From Planomonospora sp. ID67723 (GTDB lineage Bacteria; Actinomycetota; Actinomycetes; Streptosporangiales; Streptosporangiaceae): a stretch of DNA of 64,000 nucleotides. Both the position numbers and the translations under genes were made by a program. Every line of letters begins with the position of its first letter. Positions within the stretch are counted from its first letter, which is position 1. Positions 43,118 through 51,345 of the stretch are shown here, piece after piece. Location: positions 1,020,001 through 1,084,000 of the forward strand of contig NZ_JABTEZ010000001.1 in NCBI RefSeq assembly GCF_015711605.1, in the 5' to 3' direction. The notes beneath the pieces were generated by a model. It had not been told where the DNA came from and searched no databases. It saw only the letters and a list, made by a program, of their open reading frames with translations.

Positions 43118-44290
43118 TCAGCCGGTGCGGGGAGCGGCGGCGGGGAGCACGACGGTGGTCGGGAGTACGGCACGCACCTGCCAGCCGCCGTCCCGCGGCC
43201 CGGCCTCGACGAGGCCGCCGACGAGCGCGGCGCGCTCCCGCATGCCGATGAGTCCCGCCCCCGCGCCGGGGAGCCCGCGCGGGGCCCCGCCGGCCGGGTT
43301 GTCCACGGTCAGCACGACCTCGGCGGCCCGGTAGCCGATCTCCACCGCGGCCGTCCCGCCGCCGTGCTTGAGCGCGTTGGTCAGCGCCTCCTGGAGGATC
43401 CGGTAGCCGGCGAGGTCCACGGAGGCGGGCAGTTCCCCGGCCCGGCCGTCCACGCGCAGCCGTACGGCCAGGCCCGTCTCGCGTGCCCGCTCCACCAGCT
43501 GGTCCGCCTCGGCCAGCCGCAGGCGGATCGCCTCGGTCGCATCGACCTCCTCGTCCTCCTGCCGGAGCAGCCCGATCATGGAACGCATCTCCGCCATCCC
43601 CTGGACGCTGTTCTCCCGGACGGACTCCAGCACCTTCCTCACGACCTCTGCGTCCAGGTCCTTGCGAGAGAGCACGGCCGTGGACTGGATGGCGATCGCG
43701 CTGAAGTGATTGGCGATCATGTCGTGCAGTTCCCGGGCCATCCTGGTCCGCTCGGCCTGGACCGCCGTCCTGCGGTCCAGCTCCGCCAGGCGCGCCACCT
43801 GCTCGGCCCTGGCCCGCTCCGCCTCCGCCTGCTCCCGGAGCTGCCTCATGAACAGCGCGGTGATGACGGGCGTGATGCCGACCAGGCCCATCTGGACCAG
43901 GACGATGGCGAAGGCCGCGAAGTCGCGGAAGATGAAAGCGGCCACCACGCCGCCGACGACGGCGATGCCCGAGGTGACGCCGAGCATCCACCGGCCCAGC
44001 GGGCGCGGGCCGTACAGGACCACCGCGTAGAGGTTGTCGGTGACGATCAGGACCGTGCCCAGGGACGGGCCCAGTGCGAGGTCACCGAGGAGCGCCGCGA
44101 TCCCCAGCGGGAGGCAGAGCAGCGGCCTGCTCCGCCGTACCGCGACCCCCAGGCAGGTGACCAGCAGCGGACCGACGAGGAAGTAGCCGGCTGTCGCCCG
44201 GTGGATGTAGCCGCCGGCGGCGAGCAGGACGAGGCCGCCGGCGAAGCAGGCCACCGCCCACAGCACGTCGTCCCGTCTCATGCGGTCCAT
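43118..44290 (-). CDS. NarL-type sensor histidine kinase
   Basis: From ATG 44290 the product is 390 residues (ATG 44344 would add 18 without a ribosome site). Five or so membrane helices come first, then a coiled coil (REQAEAERARAEQVARLAELDRR), the phospho-acceptor His in RELHDMIANHFSAIAIQS, and a HATPase domain (LQEALTNALKHGGGTAAVEI, GAGLIGMRERA). It pairs with the regulator at 42454. A short inverted repeat lies at 44342, upstream of the start. Confidence 0.92.
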   Translation of the reverse strand: MDRMRRDDVLWAVACFAGGLVLLAAGGYIHRATAGYFLVGPLLVTCLGVAVRRSRPLLCLPLGIAALLGDLALGPSLGTVLIVTDNLYAVVLYGPRPLGRWMLGVTSGIAVVGGVVAAFIFRDFAAFAIVLVQMGLVGITPVITALFMRQLREQAEAERARAEQVARLAELDRRTAVQAERTRMARELHDMIANHFSAIAIQSTAVLSRKDLDAEVVRKVLESVRENSVQGMAEMRSMIGLLRQEDEEVDATEAIRLRLAEADQLVERARETGLAVRLRVDGRAGELPASVDLAGYRILQEALTNALKHGGGTAAVEIGYRAAEVVLTVDNPAGGAPRGLPGAGAGLIGMRERAALVGGLVEAGPRDGGWQVRAVLPTTVVLPAAAPRTG

Positions 44291-44341
44291 CTCATCATCC
44301 CGGTACGGCGTGCTCGTCCAGCCTGGGTCCGGTTCGTCGTA

Positions 44342-44357
44342 CATACAAGGATGTATG
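44342..44357. promoter_or_regulatory. Short inverted repeat upstream of kinase gene
   Basis: CATAC (44342-44346) and GTATG (44353-44357) are separated by six bases, in the gap between divergent genes. It may be an operator, but five-base arms alone are weak evidence. Confidence 0.3.
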
Positions 44358-44412
44358 ACGGTTCATTAGCGCAGACGACGAACTCCCGGCAGTGCCCGGT
44401 GATGATGAGATC

Positions 44413-44985
44413 ATGATTCTGGGGATAATCATCGCCTGCGAGATCGGGTTCTGGATCCTGCTCGGCCTCGGCCTGGCCTGCCGCTACCTGTGGGGGAGCA
44501 AGCGGCTCAGCACGGCGTTGCTGATCTCGGTGCCGCTGCTCGACGTCATCCTCCTGGCCGCCGCCGTGATCGACATGCGCGGCGGCGCCGAGGGCGGCTG
44601 GCGCCACGGCCTGGCCGCCGCCTACCTCGCCTACTCCATCGTCTTCGGCCACCGTACGCTCACGTGGGCCGACGCGCGGTTCGCCCACCGCTTCGCCGGA
44701 GGCCCCGAGCCCCGGAAGCCGCCGGCGGGCGGCATGGCCAGGGCGCGCTACGAGTGGATCCTGTGGATCAGGATCGTCGTGGCGTACGGCATCGCGTGCG
44801 GCCTGCTGTCCGGGCTGATCTGGATGGTCGACGACCCGTTCAGGACGGAGGCGCTGAGCCAGTTCATGTCGGGCATGAGCAAGATCCCGTTGATCGCCGC
44901 CATCTGGCCGGTGAGCTACACGCTGTTCCCCAAGAAGGTCACCGAGGAGTCCCCGGAGAAGGTCATCGAGAACTCGCGCGCATGA
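44413..44985 (+). CDS. Integral membrane protein of unknown function
   Basis: From ATG 44413 the product is 190 residues with four to five hydrophobic helices (MILGIIIACEIGFWILLGLGLACRYLWG at the start; later ALLISVPLLDVILLAAAVIDM and IRIVVAYGIACGLLSGLIWMV). The tail is basic and acidic and soluble. It resembles the YwaF/DUF-type 4TM proteins of Gram-positive bacteria, but I cannot assign a family. Confidence 0.75.
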   Translation: MILGIIIACEIGFWILLGLGLACRYLWGSKRLSTALLISVPLLDVILLAAAVIDMRGGAEGGWRHGLAAAYLAYSIVFGHRTLTWADARFAHRFAGGPEPRKPPAGGMARARYEWILWIRIVVAYGIACGLLSGLIWMVDDPFRTEALSQFMSGMSKIPLIAAIWPVSYTLFPKKVTEESPEKVIENSRA

Positions 44986-45100
44986 TCGTCCTGTCGGCGG
45001 CGGCCGTGAGGCGGGTGCCATCTCGTTGGCTCAAGCACCCGTGCCGGGTCTGGTAGAGTTCTCTCTGTCGCCGATCACGTCAGTGCCAGGCGGCAGGCAA

Positions 45101-45173
45101 GCGGCCGTAGCTCAATGGATAGAGCATCTGACTACGGATCAGAAGGTTAGGGGTTCGAGTCCTCTCGGCCGCG
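45101..45173 (+). tRNA. tRNA-Arg (anticodon ACG)
   Basis: The acceptor GCGGCCG pairs with CGGCCGC, the anticodon arm contains CTACGGA with ACG at 45134-45136, and the T arm has GGTTCGAGTCC. Unlike the serine tRNA, CCA is encoded (45174-45176). It reads CGU and, with inosine, CGC and CGA. Its 3' half is duplicated 1.3 kb downstream, marking it as an integration site. Confidence 0.96.
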
Positions 45174-45176
45174 CCA
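45135..45176 (+). repeat. Attachment-site copy A (tRNA-Arg 3' end)
   Basis: These 42 bases of tRNA-Arg, from the anticodon loop to the encoded CCA, are repeated at 46467-46508 with one mismatch (T to C). They are the left half of an attL/attR-like pair. The copy inside the intact tRNA is the one expected to be supplied by an integrated element. Confidence 0.85.
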
Positions 45177-45181
45177 CACGG

Positions 45182-45213
45182 AAGCCCAGGTCATCAGCCG
45201 GTGACCTGGGCTT
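45182..45213 (+). terminator. Terminator after tRNA-Arg
   Basis: The perfect 12-bp arms AAGCCCAGGTCA and TGACCTGGGCTT, extended outward by CACGG/CCGTG, form a strong hairpin eight bases after the encoded CCA. Confidence 0.8.
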
Positions 45214-45289
45214 TCCCGTGTCCTGGATCAGTCGCCGGTGTCCGACAGTGTGCGGCCGTCGTCCGTTGACTCCGGTTGATCGCGCCGCA

Positions 45290-45466
45290 TGTGCGCCGGA
45301 AGTTCTCACCTCAGAACTTCGCTGATCCGGCGCACAGACACCTCGTCCTGACCTTGTACCGCTTCAAAAGTCGTCGCAGGGCCGATCAACGAGTACCACC
45401 GAGCCGCGTGGCCACTCCGGAGAACTCCCAGCTCAAGCCCTACGCGATGGATTTTGAAGCGGTACA
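45290..45466. other. Structured, gene-poor remnant next to tRNA-Arg
   Basis: Between the tRNA terminator and the GNAT gene (45214-45666) I find no convincing gene. There is a nested hairpin (TGTGCGCCGG at 45290 with CCGGCGCACA to 45336, enclosing AAGTTCT/AGAACTT) and a 15-bp inverted repeat (TGTACCGCTTCAAAA at 45355 with its complement at 45452-45466). Base composition is visibly less GC-rich than the flanks. This looks like worn mobile DNA, perhaps with a structured RNA. Confidence 0.4.
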
Positions 45467-45666
45467 CGCCCTGAACGCCTTCGCCGTCACCTTCGAAGGC
45501 CGTCTGACCCCGACTTCCCGATAACCGATGAAGATCGAGTTACACGTTAACCGGACACACCCGGCGAGAAAGCTCGTCGAACCCGGAGAGTACACCGGCG
45601 GAAACGCCTCCTCCTCTCACGATGAGGAGCAGGCGCTCCAGGGGCAGTGCGTTGTGCACCTGTCGG

Positions 45667-46194
45667 TCAGCGGTTGAGGTTCTTGCGGTGACGCAACTTG
45701 GTGATGGGCAGGACGTCGCTGCGATCAACAACGACCGCGCCGTCGTGATGCCAGCCGTTTCGCTCATAGAAAGCGCGGGCTCGGGTGTTGCCTTCCAGGA
45801 CCCAGAGGGTTGCCTCGGCATATCCGGCCGCCGTCATGGCGTCGAGGACGGCGGTGATCAGTCCTTTGCCCACGCCAGTGCCCCAGACATCGGGGGACGT
45901 GTAGAGCGAGCCGATCATGCCCACCTGCGTGGAGTCGTCGTCCTCGTCGTCCGTAGGGTAGAAGCGCGAGTATCCGACAACGTGGTCCGCCTGCTCGGCG
46001 ATCAGGGTGCCGGCCAGTGACCCCCCGAAGCTGGTCAGCACGCCTTCCCATGTCTTCGTCAGTGCCTCATGGTCGAGGCCATCCAGATACTCGTCCGACA
46101 GAAGTCCACGGAAGGCCGCCTGCCATGATGTCCTCTGGACACTGGCCAGGGCCGGGGCGTCTTGCTGCGTGGCGAGTCTGATGCGGTGCGTCAG
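45667..46194 (-). CDS. GNAT N-acetyltransferase with CTG start
   Basis: The frame reads LTHRIRLATQQDAPALASVQRTSWQAAFRGLLSDEYLDGLD at its start, then VGMIGSLYTSPDVWGTGVGKGLITAVLDAM (acetyl-CoA site) and ATLWVLEGNTRARAFYERNGWHHDG, so it is a full-length ~175-residue GNAT. The only in-frame codon at the proper place is CTG 46194, eight bases after GGAGAAG; the codon before the run is a TGA. An internal GTG at 46041 would cut off the N-terminal third of the fold. Either CTG is used, or an ATG start was mutated. Confidence 0.75.
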   Translation of the reverse strand: MTHRIRLATQQDAPALASVQRTSWQAAFRGLLSDEYLDGLDHEALTKTWEGVLTSFGGSLAGTLIAEQADHVVGYSRFYPTDDEDDDSTQVGMIGSLYTSPDVWGTGVGKGLITAVLDAMTAAGYAEATLWVLEGNTRARAFYERNGWHHDGAVVVDRSDVLPITKLRHRKNLNR

Positions 46195-46466
46195 TGGTCT
46201 TCTCCGATGGTGTCGTCATTCCGCGTGCTTGCGGACCCTAGTCGTGACCGGGTGACGGGCGCAAAGCGATTATGCGCCTCCCTGAAGAAGGGATGTACAG
46301 GGCGGGGGGAGGCAAGCAGGCGATCTAGAGGGTTTGCTGGGAGCCACTTTGGGAGCCACTCGAACGGACGATCACGAACTGGGCCGTACGGGTCTGAACG
46401 GCAGGAGTCCCGGCGAGCAGCACGGCGAACGAGTCTGAACGGTCCTGCACGCCGTTCGGGGACCTG

Positions 46467-46508
46467 CGGATCAGAAGGTCAGGGGTTCGAGTCCTCTCGG
46501 CCGCGCCA
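46467..46508 (+). repeat. Attachment-site copy B (displaced tRNA-Arg 3' end)
   Basis: These 42 bases match 45135-45176 except for one base and include the CCA, but the 5' half of the tRNA is missing. A hairpin follows at 46513, as if this were the original tRNA end with its terminator pushed away by an insertion. Upstream, 46340-46366 holds two copies of TGGGAGCCACT, which may be arm-type integrase sites. Bases 46195-46466 and 46556-46773 carry no supported gene. Confidence 0.8.
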
Positions 46509-46512
46509 CCCG

Positions 46513-46555
46513 AAGAAGGCCCTTGAACAGGCAATACGCCGTTCAGGGCCTTCTT
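46513..46555 (+). terminator. Hairpin terminator downstream of att copy B
   Basis: AAGAAGGCCCTTGAAC and GTTCAGGGCCTTCTT pair with one bulged base and are followed by a T-containing stretch. It is a tRNA-type terminator left behind the truncated tRNA copy. Confidence 0.7.
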
Positions 46556-46773
46556 GCTTTCGGTGCTCACCCGGTCTCTTCCCCGCCTTGACCGGGGCGG
46601 TTCCATCCAGTCTCATTCGGCCGCCTGAAGCGACCCCGATCCATGGTCTTCGTTGGAAGATGTGACGGCGTGGTTCGACCCCGCCCGGAACTGACCGAGG
46701 GCGACGACGTCAGTCCGCTCCCGGCGGAGCATCGGCTGAACGACGCACCGCCCGGAGCGGAGACATGCCGCAG

Positions 46774-48036
46774 TTACAGGTCGGGGATGAGCTCCTGACG
46801 GCGGCGTTGAAGGAAGGCGCGCTCGGCCGCGTTCTGCGTGCGGGCCGCCGCCGCCTCGTAGGCCTGCGCCGCCTCGGCGTCGCGGCCCAGGCGGCGCAGC
46901 AGGTCGGCGCGGACGGCGTGGTACAGGTGGTAGCGGTCCATGGTCGGCTTCAGGGACCGATCCCGGGCCAGCGCGTCGACGAGCGGCAGCGCCGCCTGCG
47001 GCCCGTCGGCCTCGGCGACGGCGACCGCGCGGTTGAGCGCCACGATCGGGCTCGGGTCCAGGGCCAGGAGCAGATCGTAGAGCTGCAGGATCTGCCGCCA
47101 GTCGGTGGTGGCGGCCTCCGGGGCGTCGCTGTGCACGGCGTTGATCGCCGCCTGGACCTGGTACGGCCCGGGCCGGCCGCGCCGCAGGCATCTGCGCACC
47201 AGGGCCTGGCCCTCGGCGATCAGGCCGCGGTCCCAGCGGGCGCGGTCCTGGTCGGCCAACGGCACCAGGCGGCCGTCCGGGCCGGTACGGGCGGCCCGCC
47301 GGGACTCGGTGAGCAGCAGGAGCGCCAGCAGCCCCAGGACCTCCGGTTCGTCGGGCATGAGCTCGGCCAGCAGGCGGGCCAGGCGGATCGCCTCGGCGCA
47401 CAGGTCCTCGCGGCCCAGCCGCTCGCCCGAGCTGGCCGTGTGGCCCTCGGTGAAGATCAGGTAGATCACGGCCAGCACCGAGCGCAGGCGGTCCGGCAGG
47501 TCGGCCTCACGCGGGACGCGGTAGGGGATCCGGGCATCGCGGATCTTGTTCTTGGCTCGGACCAGCCGCTGGGCCATCGTCGGCTCGGGCACCAGGAACG
47601 CGCGCGCGATCTGCGCCGTGGTCAGCCCGCCCAGCAGCCGCAGCGTCAGCGCGACGCGGGCGGCGGGGGCCAGCGCGGGATGGCAGCAGGTGAACAGCAG
47701 GCGCAACCGCTCGTCGCGCACGGGACCCTCCTCGGCCGGTTCGTCGCGGGTGTGCAGCAGGGCGGCCTGGGCGTGCCGGTCGTCGCGCGAGGCTTCCCGG
47801 CGGTGGCGGTCGACGGCCCGGTTGACGGCCGTGGTGATGATCCAGCCGGCCGGGCTCGGCGGCGGCCCTTCGATCGGCCAGCGCCGCAGAGCCGCGGCGA
47901 ACGCCTCCTGGACCGCCTCCTCGGCGGTGTCGATGTCACCGAAGCGGCGGACCAGGACGGCGACGGCACGGCCGTACTCCTCGCGGAAGACACGTTCGAC
48001 CTCCGCGGTGGACGGGCCCGGCGCGGCGGGCGTCAT
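46774..48036 (-). CDS. ECF42-type RNA polymerase sigma factor with TPR-like C-terminus
   Basis: From ATG 48036 the product is 420 residues. Sigma region 2 is [42 protein letters not shown] and region 4 spans [54 protein letters not shown], including the ECF42 hallmark. The C-terminal ~230 residues form TPR-like helices ([22 protein letters not shown]). In this group the partner is a YCII/DGPF protein, encoded here at 48127 on the same strand just upstream. Regulation of such sigmas appears to run through the TPR extension. Confidence 0.93.
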   Translation of the reverse strand: MTPAAPGPSTAEVERVFREEYGRAVAVLVRRFGDIDTAEEAVQEAFAAALRRWPIEGPPPSPAGWIITTAVNRAVDRHRREASRDDRHAQAALLHTRDEPAEEGPVRDERLRLLFTCCHPALAPAARVALTLRLLGGLTTAQIARAFLVPEPTMAQRLVRAKNKIRDARIPYRVPREADLPDRLRSVLAVIYLIFTEGHTASSGERLGREDLCAEAIRLARLLAELMPDEPEVLGLLALLLLTESRRAARTGPDGRLVPLADQDRARWDRGLIAEGQALVRRCLRRGRPGPYQVQAAINAVHSDAPEAATTDWRQILQLYDLLLALDPSPIVALNRAVAVAEADGPQAALPLVDALARDRSLKPTMDRYHLYHAVRADLLRRLGRDAEAAQAYEAAAARTQNAAERAFLQRRRQELIPDL

Positions 48037-48126
48037 CGCGGCCCCCGCCGGTACGACGCCGGCGGTCGCGGGTGCGACCGCCGGCGGTCCGGGAAGGCGG
48101 CCTCGCAAGGGGTGGGCATGCGGCCT

Positions 48127-48489
48127 CTACGCCAGGTGGTCACCCGGCTCGCCCTGGAACGGGCGCACCTCCACCGGGAGCGTGGTCGCCCGGGCGAGCT
48201 TGCGTCCCCACTCCAGCGCCGCGTCCAGGTCGGGTGCCGCGATGATGGACATGCCGCCGACGTGCTCCTTGCCCTCGGCGTACGGACCGTCGGTGAGGAG
48301 CATCTCCTCGTCGCGAACCCGCACCACGGTGGCCGTGGCCGGGTCGTGCAGCCCTCCGGCGAAGACCCACGCGCCGGCGGCCCGCAGTTCGTCGTTGAAG
48401 GCCTTCACGTCCCGCATGATCGGCTCCAGGACCTCGGGCGCGGGCGAGCCGCCGTCGGGCTGCTGGATGCTGAGCAGGTAGTGCTTCAT
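48127..48489 (-). CDS. YCII/DGPF-domain protein, ECF42 partner
   Basis: ATG 48489 follows AGGAGGCCAGGAAG. The 120-residue product reads MKHYLLSIQQPDGG, then EEMLLTDGPYAEGKEHVGGMSIIAAPDLDAALEWGRKLA, where LTDGPYAEGKE is the DGPF motif. Members are encoded with ECF42 sigma factors and are probably the stress output or co-factor, but their chemistry is not established. The 323-base gap on its upstream side (48490-48812) shows only a small hairpin near 48520. Confidence 0.92.
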   Translation of the reverse strand: MKHYLLSIQQPDGGSPAPEVLEPIMRDVKAFNDELRAAGAWVFAGGLHDPATATVVRVRDEEMLLTDGPYAEGKEHVGGMSIIAAPDLDAALEWGRKLARATTLPVEVRPFQGEPGDHLA

Positions 48490-48812
48490 CTTCCTGGCCT
48501 CCTTGATGAGTCGGACGTCGCGGCCGGCGTTCGCCGGCCTCTCACCCTCTACACGAACGGCCTCCCGCCGGATCGACACGGTACGCCGTAAAAAGTCGGC
48601 GGGTCGTGATCGGGCACGGGCAGCGCGTGTTCCGGCGGCCAGGCGCACGAGCCTCCTGACGTCGCGTCTCGGGATGGGGTCGCTTCGAGCCGCCGTCGAG
48701 TCGAGCCGCCATCGAGTTCTCCAATCGGTGGAAGGCGAGTCGGAGCCGGTACGGCGACCCCAGCGCGCAGCCGCGATCGGGCGGTACCCCGCGGATGGGA
48801 GGATCGTGAGCC

Positions 48813-49316
48813 ATGACCGACAACCGAGTCCCCCCTCCCTTCGTCGGCGACGAGCGCGCCATGCTGAACAGCTGGCTCGACTGGCACCGAGAGACCCTGG
48901 CGGTCAAGTGCGCGGGGCTCTCGGAAGAGCGGCTCCGCGAGCGCTCCGTGCCACCGTCGACCTTGTCGCTGCTCGGCCTGGTCCGCCACATGGCACACGT
49001 GGAGCGCGCCTGGTTCCGCCGCGTGCTGAACGGTGAGGACGTCCCTCTCCTTTACAAGACCGACGATCCCGACGCCGAATTCAACGACGTGGACACCGCC
49101 TCCGCCGACGAGGCTTTCGCCACCTGGCGGACCGAGGTCGAGCATGCCCGCAAGATCTCGGCCGACGTGCCGCTGGACGCCGCCGGAAAGCGGAAGCGCC
49201 ATGGGCGGGACTGCTCCCACCGCTGGATCCTCGTCCACATGATCGAGGAGTACGCCCGGCACAACGGCCACGCCGACCTGCTGCGCGAGCGGATCGACGG
49301 CGTCACCGGCGAATAG
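48813..49316 (+). CDS. DinB/DUF664-family protein
   Basis: The 167-residue product is a four-helix-bundle protein of the DinB-like (DUF664) family: FVGDERAMLNSWLDWHRETLAVKCAGL at the start, LGLVRHMAHVERAWFRRVL in the middle and VHMIEEYARHNGHADLLRERIDG at the end. The His residues in RHMAHVE and EEYARHNGHADLLRE give the usual metal-binding triad. Related enzymes transfer thiols such as mycothiol. Confidence 0.92.
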   Translation: MTDNRVPPPFVGDERAMLNSWLDWHRETLAVKCAGLSEERLRERSVPPSTLSLLGLVRHMAHVERAWFRRVLNGEDVPLLYKTDDPDAEFNDVDTASADEAFATWRTEVEHARKISADVPLDAAGKRKRHGRDCSHRWILVHMIEEYARHNGHADLLRERIDGVTGE

Positions 49317-49453
49317 CCCCATCCCTCACAGTGATCACGCGCCCCTCCCCTCACCTGCGGGTGGTGGATCACCGCACGGGACCGAGGTGATCACCGGCTC
49401 CGCGGCTTCGTTCCTGATGAGGGTGCGGGCGCCCTGCCGGCCTCGGGTCGTGA

Positions 49454-50020
49454 TCACGGAAGTTCGGACGCGGCCGGACGGGTGCCGTGATAGGCCACAT
49501 GCGGCCGGAGCGGATCGCCCGGCGGGATCCGGGGGTGGTCGAACCGGCTCGCCTCCGTCAGCCCCAGCCGGCGCATGACGGCCTGGGACGGTTCGTTGAG
49601 GACCGCGGTCATGGACCAGATCCCGGGCAGGCCCACGCTGCCGAAGGCGACGCGGAGCGCGGCCCGGGCCGCCTCGGTGGCGTATCCGTGATGCCAGGCG
49701 TGCCTGGCCAGCCGCCAGCCGACCTCCATGCCGCCGGCGCCGGGCACGCCCTCCGGCAGAGGGTTGAGGCCGGTGAACCCGATGAACGTGCCGGTCGCGG
49801 CCACTTCCAGAGCCCAGAATCCGAACCCTTGCCGGTCGAAACGCGTCTCGATCACCTCGATCATCGCGTCGCTGGCCGCGCGGTCCAGCGTGTTCGGGAA
49901 GAACCGCATGGTCTCGGGGTCGGCGTTCAGCTCGGCGAACGGCACCCGGTCGGACTCCTGCCAGCGTCGCATGATGAGCCGCTCGGTCTCCATCCGATCG
50001 AATCGCGCACTTGTCGCCAT
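49454..50020 (-). CDS. GNAT acetyltransferase, RimJ/RimL type
   Basis: From ATG 50020 the product is 188 residues. It starts METERLIMRRWQESDRVPFAELNADPETMRFFP a few codons in, and the acetyl-CoA region is MEVGWRLARHAWHHGYATEAARAALRVAFGSVGL, then NEPSQAVMRRLGLTE, all typical of Acetyltransf_3 enzymes. The ribosome site is weak. The frame continues upstream into a degenerate tRNA-derived repeat and should not be extended. Confidence 0.9.
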   Translation of the reverse strand: MATSARFDRMETERLIMRRWQESDRVPFAELNADPETMRFFPNTLDRAASDAMIEVIETRFDRQGFGFWALEVAATGTFIGFTGLNPLPEGVPGAGGMEVGWRLARHAWHHGYATEAARAALRVAFGSVGLPGIWSMTAVLNEPSQAVMRRLGLTEASRFDHPRIPPGDPLRPHVAYHGTRPAASELP

Positions 50021-50073
50021 GGCTTGATCATGGGTAGTGCGCGGTGTCCGCCGCCAGCCTTGGCCCATGACCA

Positions 50074-50135
50074 ACGGTCCTGGACGTCGTTCGGGGACCT
50101 GCGGATCAGATGGCCGGGGGTCCGGGGCCTCGCGG
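50074..50135 (+). repeat. Attachment-site copy C (degenerate, with element end)
   Basis: From 50074 the sequence follows 46438-46500 closely: ACGGTCCTG-ACG-CGTTCGGGGACCTGCGGATCAGA is shared with only isolated differences, and the next ~36 bases align with the tRNA-Arg 3' end at about two of three positions. It is an older, worn third copy of the attachment region. Confidence 0.65.
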
Positions 50136-50265
50136 TCGCGCAGCAGCGCATGGGCCACTCCCGATCACCGGAAGCGGCCCATGGGTTTCCGCAGAACAAG
50201 GCGGGCAACCGCCCGTACGGCGAGGCGGCCCGCATCCTCCCGTCGGATCGCCGCATCGAGGGCGG

Positions 50266-50760
50266 TCAGTAGTACTCCGGCATGACTCCGACCAGGGTGG
50301 GTCCGGCGTCGTCGTCAGGCAGTTCCACGCCGGTGACGATCTGGGCGAGTTCGGTGGCCTTGGCCAGATCGCCCTCCGTTTCCATGTCCAGCTCGCGCAT
50401 GTGCTCCAGCAGGCGGTCGGGGTCCCCGCCGGAGCGGCTGCCGGGCTGGTCGGGCTCGAAGGCGGTGACGACCACGCCGTCCTCGGCGTACACGAACTGC
50501 TGATCCAGATTGACGTTGTGGAAGACCGTGGCCATCACGGTGTCCTTGGACAGGCGTGCGATCACCTCGTCCAGGGTCCCGGCGAAGCCGTTCGGCTCGA
50601 CCAGCACGACTCCGCCATCGACCTCGAAGGCTGCGATCTCGCCTTCCTCCCCTTCGGCTTCGGGAGTGACCGTGGCGCCCACGCGGAGGATGACCTCCTC
50701 CGCAGAGAGATCGCGGACGTAGGTGACGGACACGGCGTCACCCTCGAACCAGTCGTTCAT
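50266..50760 (-). CDS. DUF6461-like protein
   Basis: From ATG 50760 the product is 164 residues, beginning MNDWFEGDAVSVTYVRDLSAEEVILRVGA and containing VVLVEPNGFAGTLDEVIARLSKDTVMATVFHNVNLDQQFVYAEDG, the pattern I associate with the actinobacterial DUF6461 group. Members are small, acidic and cytoplasmic, with no known function. It is divergent from the RidA-family gene at 50925. Confidence 0.78.
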   Translation of the reverse strand: MNDWFEGDAVSVTYVRDLSAEEVILRVGATVTPEAEGEEGEIAAFEVDGGVVLVEPNGFAGTLDEVIARLSKDTVMATVFHNVNLDQQFVYAEDGVVVTAFEPDQPGSRSGGDPDRLLEHMRELDMETEGDLAKATELAQIVTGVELPDDDAGPTLVGVMPEYY

Positions 50761-50924
50761 CTGCTGCCTTTCTCGGAGAACGGTGCTGTGATCATCGCAC
50801 TCCGGGTACGGGGACATTCATCGGGTGCCATTCCATATCCCCGATGAGGACGCCGGATATCTCGTCTTGAGCCGGGGCCAATCGCGTCGGATTGGCTCTT
50901 GAAGCGAGCTCCCTGGAGGACAGG

Positions 50925-51320
50925 ATGAGCAGCATGGAGATGATCGTCCACAACCCGGCCGAGGGTGTCTACGCCGCCACGGATGACTTCGTGCACGCGA
51001 TCGAGGTGCGGAATCCGTCTCGGTTCCTGTTCGTCGCGGGAACGATGGGGCTGGATGCCGACGGCGTCCCCGGCACGACGCTCGACGAACAGCTCGGGCT
51101 CATCTGGGCGAATCTTCGGGTGATCCTCGCAGAGGCGGAGATGAGTGTGGACAACATCGTGAGGCTCACGAGTTACCTGCGCGACCCCTCCTACGCTGAG
51201 GCGAATGCGAAGGCCAGGGTGGCCGCCTTGGGCGGACGGCGGGTGCCCACGACGGCGATCGTGGCACAGACGCTCGCCAGCGGCTGGTTGGTGGAGATCG
51301 AGGCGGTGGCGGCGGGCTGA
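50925..51320 (+). CDS. RidA-family protein
   Basis: ATG 50925 follows GGAGG with a good spacer and gives 131 residues. RidA features include FLFVAGTMGLDADGVPGTTLDEQLGLIWANLRVILAEAEMSVDNIVRLTSYLRD and the C-terminal WLVEIEAVA. RRVPTTAIVAQTLA replaces the RidA active-site Arg segment, so the exact subclass is open. It is unrelated in sequence detail to the RidA protein at 37531. Confidence 0.87.
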   Translation: MSSMEMIVHNPAEGVYAATDDFVHAIEVRNPSRFLFVAGTMGLDADGVPGTTLDEQLGLIWANLRVILAEAEMSVDNIVRLTSYLRDPSYAEANAKARVAALGGRRVPTTAIVAQTLASGWLVEIEAVAAG

Positions 51321-51345
51321 GGAGGCGTGCGCCTCGGGGCGGTGG

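Noticed and set aside
46325..46606. Minus-strand reading with AERTRTPDLLIRRSP
   Set aside because: It is the antisense of the tRNA-Arg 3' fragment, a common spurious protein, and not a gene.
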